A stretch of DNA of 64,000 bases from Chryseobacterium taichungense (lineage in GTDB: Bacteria; Bacteroidota; Bacteroidia; Flavobacteriales; Weeksellaceae). The notes below the pieces were generated by a model, which saw only the letters and a list, made by a program, of their open reading frames with translations, made no database searches and was not told the DNA's origin. The position numbers were made by a program, and so were the translations under genes. The stretch spans positions 1-64,000 of the forward strand of contig NZ_FOBV01000013.1 in the NCBI RefSeq assembly GCF_900109935.1, written 5' to 3'. Below, piece after piece: positions 29,775 to 38,635 of the stretch (position 1 is its first letter; each line of letters starts with the position of its first letter).

Positions 29775-31895
29775 ATGAAGAAGAAAGTGCTTTCCATTCT
29801 ATCATTATCCACTATTTTATGGGTGAATGCACAGGAAAAAGATTCTTTAAAGCAGAAAGCCATCGATGAGGTTGTCATCACAGGACAATATACTCAGCAA
29901 TCCATTAATAAATCCATCTATAAAGTAGAGGTAATTGATGCACAGCAGATTAAAAATATGGCAGCTACCAATGTGGCTGATGTTTTGAATCAAAGTTTAA
30001 ATATTCTTATTACTTCTGATCGTAATTCCGGAAACTCTACAGCAAGTCTTTTGGGACTTGGAGGCGAATACACGAAAATTTTAGTAGATAATATTCCGAT
30101 AGTAGGAGATATTGGTTTAGGGAATAATATCGATCTGACTAAATTAAATATCAACAATGTAGAGCGTATCGAAGTAGTAAGAGGTTCAATGGGCGTAGAT
30201 TATGGAAGCAATGCGGTGGCGGGAGTAATTAATATTATCACTAAAAAAAATACTCAGAAAAAACTTACATTGAATGCTTCTGTGCAGGAAGAAACAGTCG
30301 GCAAAGAATACGATTGGTATAAGAAAGGAGAGGGAAGGCATATTCAAACGCTGAATGTAGGATACAACATTAATGAAAACTGGTATGTAGGAGCTAACTT
30401 TAATCGTAACGATTTCCAAGGATTTAAAGGAACTCAGGAAGGTTATAAATACTTCGAGCAGGACGAAAAAAGAGGATATCTCTGGCAGCCTAAAGATGTT
30501 CTAAACGTTGATGGGATTATACGTTATAACAAAAATAAAACATCTGTTTTCTACAAATTCGGATTTCTAAATGAAAAACTGAATTATTACAATCCAATTG
30601 TAAATGAATATTTTTATGATGTTGATGACAGAACATATGCTGCAACAGATAGAGACTATCTTACCACAAGATATCTGAACCAGCTTAATATTCAGACAAA
30701 ACTAGGAGCCATCAATTATACAGGCGATTTTTCTTATCAGACTCAGGATAGAAAATACAGAGATTTTAAATATGATATACCAAATAGAAAGCTAGTTGAT
30801 GGAAAAGATGAATATCAATCTTATAATAAATCAGATGTTTTTTATTCAAGAGGTGTTTTTAGTAACTTTTTAGACAGTAAGACAATAGATTTCCAGATAG
30901 GATATGAATTGGACCATACTTCAGGATTTGCTGGGAATATTGCCGGTGATTTTGAAGGCACAGATAATGTAAAGAGAAAAATTTTCAATTATGCCAATTT
31001 TATGTCCATTGAATGGAATGCCACAGATTGGTTGTCCATACGCCCGGGATATCGTTTAACTTTAAGTGATAAGTTTGATACACAGCATAATTATTCATTA
31101 ACGGCAAGGGCTAAAATTACAGAAAATGACAATGTAAGACTCGTAATCGGAAGTGCAAACAGATTCCCGAATTTTGATGAATTGTACACCTATATGGTAG
31201 ACAGTAATCATGATATTCGTGGGAATGCTGATTTGAAACCGGAAGAAGGGATGACCGCTTCTTTAAATGCCGAAAAGAAAATCATTTTAAATTCAGGTTG
31301 GGATTTTAGGATCGGTGCCAGTGCAACATACCTTAAAGTAAAAGACAGAATCGAGCTGGCAATGGTGAACAGACAACCGTTGCAATATAAATATATTAAC
31401 ATAGATAGTTTCCGCTCGTATATTTTTGAAGCAAATTTTAAAGCTCAGAAAGGGCCGCTTGCTTTAGCCGCAAACGCTACTTATTACGGAATTTCCAAAG
31501 AACTGAATGAAGGGGGATTTGTTTCTCCTGATGATTTCTTCAATACTTTTGAAGCAAATTTGTCTGCAAACTATACCATTCCGAAGATCAATACCACACT
31601 TTCACTTTACTACAAATATACCGGTAAAACGCAGATGTTTGTTTTAGTTTCTCCTGATGTTGCCACTTCTTTTTATGATATAGGTGAGAGAAAAGACTTC
31701 AGTATGATGAATTTTATTGTTACTCAGCCATTCTTTAAAAATCATTTTGAAGTTAGTGCCGGTGTTAAGAATATTTTTGATGTATCATCTGTGAGAGATA
31801 CTACCATTGCAGGAAATGCACATGAAGCATCAACCTCTGTGTCTAATCTTTTCTATGGCAGAAGCTATTTTGCCAGATTAAGCTATAATTTTTAA
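29775..31895 (+). CDS. hmuR: TonB-dependent outer-membrane receptor, probable heme receptor
   Basis: This 706-residue outer-membrane protein has a signal peptide (about 1-19, ending VNAQ). A TonB-box region is followed by the plug (about 35-150; TNVADVLNQSLNILI, VERIEVVRGSMGVDYGSNAVAGVINIITKK) and a 22-strand barrel ending in RLSYNF with the C-terminal Phe. FRAP/NPNL-type heme-receptor motifs are not exact, but NRFPNFDELYTY and NADLKPEEGMTAS sit where they usually occur. It is followed 10 bp later by a HmuY gene and heme ABC genes, so heme is the probable substrate. Repression by an iron-sensing regulator is likely. Confidence 0.85.
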   Translation: MKKKVLSILSLSTILWVNAQEKDSLKQKAIDEVVITGQYTQQSINKSIYKVEVIDAQQIKNMAATNVADVLNQSLNILITSDRNSGNSTASLLGLGGEYTKILVDNIPIVGDIGLGNNIDLTKLNINNVERIEVVRGSMGVDYGSNAVAGVINIITKKNTQKKLTLNASVQEETVGKEYDWYKKGEGRHIQTLNVGYNINENWYVGANFNRNDFQGFKGTQEGYKYFEQDEKRGYLWQPKDVLNVDGIIRYNKNKTSVFYKFGFLNEKLNYYNPIVNEYFYDVDDRTYAATDRDYLTTRYLNQLNIQTKLGAINYTGDFSYQTQDRKYRDFKYDIPNRKLVDGKDEYQSYNKSDVFYSRGVFSNFLDSKTIDFQIGYELDHTSGFAGNIAGDFEGTDNVKRKIFNYANFMSIEWNATDWLSIRPGYRLTLSDKFDTQHNYSLTARAKITENDNVRLVIGSANRFPNFDELYTYMVDSNHDIRGNADLKPEEGMTASLNAEKKIILNSGWDFRIGASATYLKVKDRIELAMVNRQPLQYKYINIDSFRSYIFEANFKAQKGPLALAANATYYGISKELNEGGFVSPDDFFNTFEANLSANYTIPKINTTLSLYYKYTGKTQMFVLVSPDVATSFYDIGERKDFSMMNFIVTQPFFKNHFEVSAGVKNIFDVSSVRDTTIAGNAHEASTSVSNLFYGRSYFARLSYNF

Positions 31896-31905
31896 AATTC
31901 TAAAA

Positions 31906-33012
31906 ATGAAAAAAATACTATTTTATCTTTTATTAGGAGTATCATTCATTTCTCAGTCATGTATCAATGATAATGAAGATCCTGTAGCGGTAATTCCTTC
32001 GGAGGGAAAATTGGTAGATGCAACAGTTGGCGGTCCTACACAACCTAATCAGGTTTGGGTGGATTTGAGCGATGTAGATCAGGATGGGAATCCAAGAAAA
32101 TATACGAATGTAAGAACAGACTGGGATCTTGCTTTTTATTCGGGAAACGAGTTCAAAGTAATGCTTAATTCATCAATTATGATGGGAGCAGCGAAAATTC
32201 CCAATGCCTCAGATATCTCTGCCGTGAAGGAATCTGATGTTGCAACATTAACGACGCAGGTTCAGGTGGCGAATTTTAATCCTTCCAATACGGTTTATAT
32301 TGATGATGTTAACGGAAATTTCCCTACAGGATATACTGCGATTAGTGAAGTAAAAGCAGATGCTTCAGAAAGTGGGGTTTATCTTATCAATATGGGAAAA
32401 GAGCTTTATTCGGGTAGTGTGGCAATTGGTTCAGTGGCTACCGGAGGAAACAGCAGAGGATGGATGAAGCTTCAGGTAACGAAAGAAGGAAGCGGATATA
32501 GAGTAAAATATGGAAGTCTGAATGCAACTGGTGATCAGATTAAAAATGTTTTGATCGACAAAAATACGGCATACAACTATACTTTCTTTAGCTTAAAAAA
32601 CAACAAGCAAGTTACAATTCAGCCTGAAAAAAATAAATGGGATATCTGTTTCACGGTATTTACCAATATTATTGAAGGTGCGGGAAGTTATATTTATGCA
32701 GATTTTGTAACAACAAATAATATCGGAAATGTAGGAGCTTATGAAGTAAAAGTAGCATCTGCAGGGTCGATGATTGAAACATTCAATAATTTCAAAAAAT
32801 CTGATGTTGATGATTCCAAGCTTATCTATAAAGATCAAAGAGTGATTGGTGCCAACTGGAGAGAAGTAGGACCATCCGGCTATCAGGTAAAAGGTGATGT
32901 TTTCTACATTATTAAAGATTCGGAAGGAACTTATTTTAAATTAAGATTTTCATCGCTTACAGATAACGCCGGAGAAAGAGGACATGCAATGTTTAAATAC
33001 AAACCACTTTAA
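31906..33012 (+). CDS. hmuY: HmuY-family heme-binding lipoprotein
   Basis: This 368-residue lipoprotein has its lipobox around ISQSC (about Cys19), followed by INDNEDP. HmuY signatures are present: WVDLSDVDQDGNPRKYTNVRTDWDLAFYSGNEFKVMLN (in pieces across residues 50-88) and NKWDICFTVFTNIIEG (about 244-259). HmuY scavenges heme at the surface and hands it to HmuR. The gene follows the receptor by 10 bp and precedes the ABC transporter genes by 31 bp. Heme ligands cannot be assigned with certainty. A second, T9SS-exported relative lies at 27342-28649. Confidence 0.85.
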   Translation: MKKILFYLLLGVSFISQSCINDNEDPVAVIPSEGKLVDATVGGPTQPNQVWVDLSDVDQDGNPRKYTNVRTDWDLAFYSGNEFKVMLNSSIMMGAAKIPNASDISAVKESDVATLTTQVQVANFNPSNTVYIDDVNGNFPTGYTAISEVKADASESGVYLINMGKELYSGSVAIGSVATGGNSRGWMKLQVTKEGSGYRVKYGSLNATGDQIKNVLIDKNTAYNYTFFSLKNNKQVTIQPEKNKWDICFTVFTNIIEGAGSYIYADFVTTNNIGNVGAYEVKVASAGSMIETFNNFKKSDVDDSKLIYKDQRVIGANWREVGPSGYQVKGDVFYIIKDSEGTYFKLRFSSLTDNAGERGHAMFKYKPL

Positions 33013-33043
33013 AAAATAAATCAAATAATAAGAGTAGTATATC

Positions 33044-33922
33044 ATGAAAAAATTCATTCTTGCCGCTTCTGTGCTGGTAGCCGTGTATTCTTGTAAAAAA
33101 GAAGATGGTTCAAAAACAGAAAATAAAACAGAAATAAACGCTGAAACACCAAAATCTAACAATAAAATTGTAACGCTTAACGGTGGAATAACAGAAATTG
33201 TTGCTGCGTTAGGTCACGAAAAAGAAATCGTAGGAACCGATGTTACCAGTACGTATCCCGAGTCTTTGAAAGCTACCGCGAAAGATTTAGGACACGTACG
33301 ATCAATGACCATTGAGCCGATCATGGCGGTTTCTCCGACGTTGATTTTAGCTTCTGATAAAGACATTAACCCTGAATTAATGGGAAAAATAAAGTCTTCC
33401 GGAATCAAAACTGAAATTTTCAAACAAGAGTTTACCGTAGACGGAACCAAAAAATTAATCGCCGACGTAGCAAAAGCAATCGGAAGTACAGATTATCAGA
33501 AACTGAATGATAAAATAGATGCTGATTTAAAGCAGATCCAGCCTATTGCCAAAAAACCTAAAGTCCTGTTCATCTACGCAAGAGGAAATATGCTAATGGT
33601 TTCAGGTAAAAATACCCCAATGGCTTCTTTAATAGAATTGGCAGGCGGTGAAAATGCAGTCAATGATTTTGAAGATTTTAAACCTTTAACCCCCGAAGCG
33701 GTAGTAAAAGCAAATCCTGACGTTTTATTTTTCTTCACAAGCGGATTACAGGGAGCAGGAGGAAATGAAGGCGCACTGAAAATGCCTGGCGTATCTCAGA
33801 CCAACGCCGGTAAAAACAAAAAAATTATTGCGATGGATGGAGGCCTTGTTTCAGGATTCGGACCACGATTGGGAGAAGCTGCTGTAGGATTAAACAAACT
33901 TTTAGTTGAAAGCACAAAGTAA
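33044..33922 (+). CDS. hmuT: Heme ABC transporter substrate-binding lipoprotein
   Basis: This 292-residue periplasmic-binding protein of the BtuF/FhuD/HmuT class has a lipobox ending YSC (about Cys16). The two-lobe fold starts KIVTLNGGITEIVAALGHEKEIVGTDVTSTYPE and has DLGHVRSMTIEPIMAVSPTLILAS, typical of HmuT. It binds heme released into the periplasm and delivers it to the HmuU permease. The last 17 bases overlap the permease gene. The lipid anchor is unusual for HmuT of proteobacteria but common in Bacteroidota. Confidence 0.88.
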   Translation: MKKFILAASVLVAVYSCKKEDGSKTENKTEINAETPKSNNKIVTLNGGITEIVAALGHEKEIVGTDVTSTYPESLKATAKDLGHVRSMTIEPIMAVSPTLILASDKDINPELMGKIKSSGIKTEIFKQEFTVDGTKKLIADVAKAIGSTDYQKLNDKIDADLKQIQPIAKKPKVLFIYARGNMLMVSGKNTPMASLIELAGGENAVNDFEDFKPLTPEAVVKANPDVLFFFTSGLQGAGGNEGALKMPGVSQTNAGKNKKIIAMDGGLVSGFGPRLGEAAVGLNKLLVESTK

Positions 33923-34949
33923 ATTATACGCTTATGTAACAATAAGTACCATACTGCTAGTAATTATAGCAGTATGGTCTCTTAATACCGGAGTTTATGA
34001 TTTCGGCGGGCAGTCTGCGTTTGAAGTTTTAGGGAAAATGCTTAACGGGAATTCGACGTTATCAATGAGCGATAAATATGTGGTCTGGGATGTGCGGGCA
34101 GCCAGAATTATTATGGCTATTCTGATCGGGAGCATGCTTGCCGTTTCAGGAACAAGCCTGCAGGGATTATTTAAAAATCCTTTAGCAACAGGAGATTTAA
34201 TAGGACTTACATCGGGAGCAACTTTACTCGCTGCCATTACGATTGTTTTAGGAGGGCATTTCAAGCAGTATCTTCCTGAAGCAGTACAGTTTTCACTGGT
34301 CGGTATTTCTGCTTTCATCGGTTCTTTATTATCCATGTTGCTGGTCTACAGGATTTCGACAAGCGGAGGAAAAACAAATGTCGTCATGATGCTGCTAAGT
34401 GGTGTTGCCATTACTGCCATCGGATTCTCTATCACCGGATTTTTGATTTATATCTCAAAAGATGATCAGCTGAGAGATCTGACGTTTTGGAATTTAGGAA
34501 GCTTAGCCGCCGCCACATGGACCAAGAATATCATTTTAGTAATCGTTTTAATTATTTCTTACATCATCTTATTACCAAAAGGAAAAGCATTAAATGCGAT
34601 GATGTTAGGTGAAAAAGATGCCCAGCATTTAGGAATTAATGTAGAAAGATTAAAAAAGCAGATCATCATCATTGCAGCACTGATGATCGGAAGTTGCGTG
34701 GCGTTTTCAGGAACCATTGGTTTTGTAGGTCTTATTGTACCCTACATTTTAAGGCTGTTATTTAAATCCAATTATGCTTTCATTTTACCGTTATCAGCGG
34801 TTTGCGGGAGCATTTTGTTACTGACGGCAGACACTTTCAGCAGAAGTATCGCAGCGCCTTCAGAACTGCCGATCGGAATTCTGACAGCCCTCATGGGAGG
34901 TCCGATCTTCATCGCGATTTTAGTTAAATTTAAAAAGTCACTGTCATGA
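33906..34949 (+). CDS. hmuU: Heme ABC transporter permease, FecCD family
   Basis: This 347-residue inner-membrane permease has about ten helices. The FecCD motifs LAVSGTSLQGLFKNPLA and GTIGFVGLIVPYILRLL (binding of the ATPase) are clear. The start is a TTG at 33906, 17 bp inside the hmuT gene; without it the first helix (LYAYVTISTILLVIIAVW) would be lost, and no in-frame ATG precedes it. The 3' end overlaps the ATPase gene by 4 bp (ATGA), so translation is coupled through the transporter genes. It imports heme, or a related tetrapyrrole. Confidence 0.9.
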   Translation: MKAQSKLYAYVTISTILLVIIAVWSLNTGVYDFGGQSAFEVLGKMLNGNSTLSMSDKYVVWDVRAARIIMAILIGSMLAVSGTSLQGLFKNPLATGDLIGLTSGATLLAAITIVLGGHFKQYLPEAVQFSLVGISAFIGSLLSMLLVYRISTSGGKTNVVMMLLSGVAITAIGFSITGFLIYISKDDQLRDLTFWNLGSLAAATWTKNIILVIVLIISYIILLPKGKALNAMMLGEKDAQHLGINVERLKKQIIIIAALMIGSCVAFSGTIGFVGLIVPYILRLLFKSNYAFILPLSAVCGSILLLTADTFSRSIAAPSELPIGILTALMGGPIFIAILVKFKKSLS

Positions 34950-35716
34950 TTACGGCACATCAGATCAGTTATAAACATAAAGAATTCCATATCCTGGATG
35001 CGGTGGATGTTCACCTGCAATACGGAGAATTTCTGGCGATTGTCGGCCCGAACGGAGCCGGAAAGTCTAGTCTCCTGAGTGTTTTGGCGAATGAAGTAAA
35101 ATCGAAACAGCAGATTTTATTTAAAGATAAAAACATCAGCGATTGGAAAGTCACGGAGCTTTCAAAACATAAAGCCAAATTTTCCCAGCACAACAGCAAC
35201 GATATTCCGCTTGACGTGAAAGATGTCGTGATGATGGGACGGTATCCGTATTTTGATGCCCAACCCAGAAAGGAGGACTTCGAAGCGATGAACAGCATGA
35301 TGTACGAAACAGATGTTTATCATTTGAAAGACAGAGAGTATAATACTTTATCAGGAGGAGAAAAACAACGCGTACACCTCTCAAGAGTGATGGCGCAGCT
35401 ACAGAATGAGATCGCCCATAAACTCCTTTTCCTGGATGAGCCTTTGAACAATCTTGATGTAAAGCATCAGTATAAAGCATTGGGAATCATTAAAAATTTT
35501 ACAAAAAGGGCAAATTCTGCCGTAGTAGTTCTCCACGACCTGAATCTTGCGGCACAATATGCCGATAAAATATTGCTAATGAAATCAGGGAGGGTAGCCG
35601 CATACGGAACACCGGAAGAGGTATTTACTACGGAAAACATCAGTAATGCATACAATTTTCCATGTACGATCTGCGAACATCCGATTACCAGTAACCCCAT
35701 GATTATTTTCGGATAA
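34946..35716 (+). CDS. hmuV: Heme ABC transporter ATP-binding protein
   Basis: This 256-residue ATPase carries Walker A GPNGAGKSS, signature LSGGEKQRVHLSR, Walker B LLFLDEPL and switch His in VVLHDLNLA. FNLDVKHQY-type residues after Walker B and the ending around FPCTICEHP are usual for HmuV. It powers HmuU. The gene overlaps hmuU by 4 bp, and the methyltransferase gene begins at the base after its stop codon. Confidence 0.9.
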   Translation: MITAHQISYKHKEFHILDAVDVHLQYGEFLAIVGPNGAGKSSLLSVLANEVKSKQQILFKDKNISDWKVTELSKHKAKFSQHNSNDIPLDVKDVVMMGRYPYFDAQPRKEDFEAMNSMMYETDVYHLKDREYNTLSGGEKQRVHLSRVMAQLQNEIAHKLLFLDEPLNNLDVKHQYKALGIIKNFTKRANSAVVVLHDLNLAAQYADKILLMKSGRVAAYGTPEEVFTTENISNAYNFPCTICEHPITSNPMIIFG

Positions 35717-36367
35717 ATGGATAAAGAAAATTTAAAAATATTAGCACAGCATCTTGCCAATCCTCAAGGTGAAAAAGGCATTGAAATCGGTGAGATGATG
35801 AATGCCACCAATATCGGAATGACGTTGGAAAGCATTAAAACACTTTTAATAGAAGATAACGAGCACATCCTGGAAATCGGACACGGAAACGCTGCGCATG
35901 TTAAAAGTATTGTAAACAGGGCTCAAAATGTAAAGTATACAGGAATTGATATTTCCGAAACGATGCATAATGAGGCAAAACGATTAAATGAACCTTTTAA
36001 AGATCAGGTCGATTTTGTTTTGTATGAAGGTGAAAAGCTTCCTTTCGGAGATCAAACGTTTGACAAGATATTTACCGTAAACACGGTTTATTTCTGGCAG
36101 CAGCCGGTGGAATATTTGAATGAAATTTATAGGGTTCTAAAAAAGACAGGAATTTTTGTCCTGACTTTCGGACAAAGGGATTTTATGGAAAAACTGCCAT
36201 TTACACAATTTGATTTCACTTTATACAATACCGATGAAATGGAAGAGACCGTCTCACGAAGCCATTTTAAAAGAATGAAAATTTCCGAGAGGGAAGAACA
36301 GGTGAAAAGCAAAACAGGAGACGAAACAATAACAAGAAATTATACGATTTTAACCATTAAAAAATAA
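35717..36367 (+). CDS. Class I SAM-dependent methyltransferase in the heme operon
   Basis: This 216-residue methyltransferase has motif I LEIGHGNAAHVKSI (about 51-64), motif II GIDISETMHNEAKRL and motif IV KIFTVNTVYFWQQP, which is followed by the UbiE-like YLNEIYRVLKKTG. Its ATG directly follows the hmuV stop, and hmuS begins 5 bp later, so it is co-expressed with heme uptake. The substrate is unknown. Possible roles include modifying a heme-degradation product or another tetrapyrrole; this is inference from position only. Confidence 0.8.
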   Translation: MDKENLKILAQHLANPQGEKGIEIGEMMNATNIGMTLESIKTLLIEDNEHILEIGHGNAAHVKSIVNRAQNVKYTGIDISETMHNEAKRLNEPFKDQVDFVLYEGEKLPFGDQTFDKIFTVNTVYFWQQPVEYLNEIYRVLKKTGIFVLTFGQRDFMEKLPFTQFDFTLYNTDEMEETVSRSHFKRMKISEREEQVKSKTGDETITRNYTILTIKK

Positions 36368-36372
36368 AAAAA

Positions 36373-37401
36373 ATGAGCACATTAGTTAACGATCTTAAAG
36401 AAAAATGGGAAGCTCTTAAAGCTGAAAATCCACATTTGAGAATCAGAAACGCAGCTGCAGAACTTGGTGTTAGTGAAGCAGAATTATTGGCAACAAATGT
36501 AGGCGAAGGCGTAACGGTTTTAAAGCTGGAATTTAAAGATATTTTAACGGAAACAGAAAAGTTAGGAAAAGTAATGGCTCTTACCCGTAACGACGAGTGC
36601 GTTCACGAAAGAAAAGGAACTTACCAGAATGGTGATTTCAGCAGTCCTCACGCACAGCTTTTCGTAGGAGAGGATATTGATCTCAGAATTTTCCTTAACC
36701 ACTGGAAATTCGCTTTTGCTGTGGTGGAGGGCGATAAAAAAAGTTTACAGTTTTTCGGAAAAGACGGATTGGCTTTGCATAAAATTTACTTAACTAAAGA
36801 CAGCAATGAAGCTGCTTTTGACGCAATAGTTGATCAATTTAAGGCTAATGAGCAGCAATCATCATTCGAATTTGAAACGGTAGCTCCAAAAACGGAAGAT
36901 AAACCGGATGCTGAAATCGACATAGAAGGTTTCCAAAATGCATGGAGATCACTGAAAGATACCCACGATTTCTTTATGATGACCAGAAAGTTTGGCGTAA
37001 GCAGAACGCAGGCATTAAGGCTGGCTCCGGAAGGTTTTACCAAAAAAATTGATAGCTCAAAAGTGGTGAATGTACTTGAAGATGCTTCTGAAAAACAGCT
37101 TCCGATAATGATTTTCGTAGGCAACAGGGGTATTATTCAGATTCACACCGGAAATGTAAAGAAAACATTATGGCACCAGCAGTGGTTCAACGTAATGGAT
37201 CCGGATTTCAACTTACACCTTGATGTCACAAAAATCGCAGAAGCGTGGATCGTGAAAAAACCTACAGAAGACGGTGAAGTGACTGCCATTGAAGTTTTCA
37301 ACCAGGATGGTGATTTCATCGTTCAGTTCTTTGGGAAAAGAAAACCGGGAATCCCTGAATTACAGGAATGGAAAGATCTTGTAGCAGATCTTGAAAAATA
37401 A
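36373..37401 (+). CDS. hmuS: Hemin-degrading factor HmuS/HemS family
   Basis: This 342-residue cytoplasmic protein has two homologous halves (about 1-170 and 180-342), as in HemS/ChuS. The first begins LKEKWEALKAENPHLRIRNAAAELGVSEAELLAT and has ALTRNDECVHERKGTY. The second has FQNAWRSLKDTHDFFMMTRKFGVSRTQALRLAP and MIFVGNRGIIQIHTGNVKK. Family members bind heme and open the ring to release iron. It is the last gene of the receptor-transporter operon; a terminator follows at 37421-37454. Confidence 0.9.
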   Translation: MSTLVNDLKEKWEALKAENPHLRIRNAAAELGVSEAELLATNVGEGVTVLKLEFKDILTETEKLGKVMALTRNDECVHERKGTYQNGDFSSPHAQLFVGEDIDLRIFLNHWKFAFAVVEGDKKSLQFFGKDGLALHKIYLTKDSNEAAFDAIVDQFKANEQQSSFEFETVAPKTEDKPDAEIDIEGFQNAWRSLKDTHDFFMMTRKFGVSRTQALRLAPEGFTKKIDSSKVVNVLEDASEKQLPIMIFVGNRGIIQIHTGNVKKTLWHQQWFNVMDPDFNLHLDVTKIAEAWIVKKPTEDGEVTAIEVFNQDGDFIVQFFGKRKPGIPELQEWKDLVADLEK

Positions 37402-37420
37402 ATAGTTAGATCATTTTTTT

Positions 37421-37454
37421 AAGGCCGTTTTGTATATTGCAGGGCGGCTTTTTT
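37421..37454 (+). terminator. Terminator of the heme operon
   Basis: aaggccg (37421-37427) pairs with cggctt (37445-37450), leaving one bulged G, and six T residues follow. The loop is 17 nt, so the hairpin is moderate. Confidence 0.55.
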
Positions 37455-37471
37455 AATAGGAAAACAGAATA

Positions 37472-37681
37472 ACACTGTCCGAAGTATATAAGGGAATGTC
37501 CGGAATAAATAAAGCTTAGTCTGAAATAAATGAAGCATCGTCCAAAGTGTATAAGACATTGTCCGGAATAAATAAGGCTTTGGCTAATTTAAATGAGGCA
37601 TTGTCCAAAGTGTATAAGACAATGTCCAGAGTATATAAGACATTGTCTGATGTAAGTAAAACATCGTCCGGAGTAGATATT
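37472..37681. repeat. Ten-copy 21-bp tandem repeat
   Basis: Ten head-to-tail units of exactly 21 bp (starting at 37472, 37493, 37514 and so on) share a pattern rca-t-gtcc, two to four variable bases, then a-taaataag or gtgtataag. Copies are diverged (for example units 4, 7 and 8 end gtataag, units 2 and 5 end aaataag/aaa). The period equals seven codons. The plus frame reads as heptads such as LSKVYKT and LSGINKA with one TAG in unit 3; the minus frame reads LDNVLYT-like heptads and is open from 37698 to 37516. I do not call a gene, but a degenerate coiled-coil coding origin is possible. Confidence 0.8.
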
Positions 37682-37762
37682 ACAAGGTTATTTGCCATGT
37701 AAGTAAATTTAAAATAATCTTTCCGACCTTTGCACTACATTAAATAATCTAATTAACTAAAT

Positions 37763-38635
37763 ATGAAAAATATTTTCTCAATACTATTACTTGTGCTTTT
37801 CTGCTCATTGAATGCGCAGGATTTCAAGGCCTATCAATTCTACAACAAAAAAGGAAAGGAAATCGGAACTGAAAAATTAGTGAAAGAACTCGCAGATTAC
37901 GATATCGTTTTCTTTGGTGAAAACCACAACAGTTCCATCAACCATTGGCTGCAGTTAAAAGTTACAGAAGCTTTATTTGAAAAGAAAGGTGGGCAGCTTA
38001 TCCTGGGTGCCGAAATGTTTGAAAGGGATAATCAGGAACAATTAAACAAATACTTAAATGGAACATTTGATGCTAAAACGTTAAAAGATTCCGCAAGGCT
38101 GTGGAATAATTTTTCCACCGATTATAAACCATTGGTTGATTTTGCTAAAGCTAAAAAACTGCCGTTCATTGCGACCAATGTTCCCAGAAGATACGCCTCC
38201 CAAACCTCAAAAGAAGGACTGGAATCGTTGAATAATTTACCGGCTAAAGACAAAACATATATCGCTCTATTACCAATCAAGGTGACACTTGACACCCCAG
38301 GCTATCCTGAAATGAAAAAAATGATGGGTGATCATGCGGAAGAAATGAAAGTGATGAATTTTATTTCAGCGCAGGCTATTAAAGATGCCACCATGGCAGA
38401 ATCAATCCTGAAAAATTTACAGGCTGGAAAAACTTTTATCCATTACAATGGAAATTATCACAGCAAAGAATTCGGTGGTATTTACTGGTACATCAGGCAA
38501 AAAAATCCTAACCTGAAAATGGCGGTCATTTCGGTCTTCGAATCTGAAGATCCCGAATTGAAAGTTCCGCAAAAAGATTATATTCCGACAGATTTTAATC
38601 TTATCATTCCTGCAGATATGACGAAAACGTATTAG
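37763..38635 (+). CDS. ChaN-like heme-binding exported protein
   Basis: This 290-residue protein has a signal peptide ending SLNAQ (about residues 15-19) and the ChaN/heme-binding uptake domain (PF04187). The motifs are YDIVFFGENHNSSINHW, GAEMFERDNQEQL, LPFIATNVPRRYAS and HYNGNYHSKEFGG. ChaN of Campylobacter binds two hemes in a dimer at the outer membrane. Lipobox cysteine is absent, so it should be soluble in the periplasm or secreted. It sits 360 bp after hmuS, across the tandem repeat, and extends the heme-use theme, although it should be transcribed on its own. Confidence 0.85.
   Translation: MKNIFSILLLVLFCSLNAQDFKAYQFYNKKGKEIGTEKLVKELADYDIVFFGENHNSSINHWLQLKVTEALFEKKGGQLILGAEMFERDNQEQLNKYLNGTFDAKTLKDSARLWNNFSTDYKPLVDFAKAKKLPFIATNVPRRYASQTSKEGLESLNNLPAKDKTYIALLPIKVTLDTPGYPEMKKMMGDHAEEMKVMNFISAQAIKDATMAESILKNLQAGKTFIHYNGNYHSKEFGGIYWYIRQKNPNLKMAVISVFESEDPELKVPQKDYIPTDFNLIIPADMTKTY

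Noticed and set aside
37472..37681. Possible CRISPR array
   Set aside because: Units are contiguous with no spacers, are too short (21 bp) and there are no cas genes nearby.
37516..37698. A 60-codon minus-strand reading frame across the tandem repeat, with a NVLYTLD pattern
   Set aside because: It exists only because the repeat unit is 21 bp and free of stops in that frame. It has no signal peptide, promoter or relative that I recognise, so I describe the repeat and do not call a gene.
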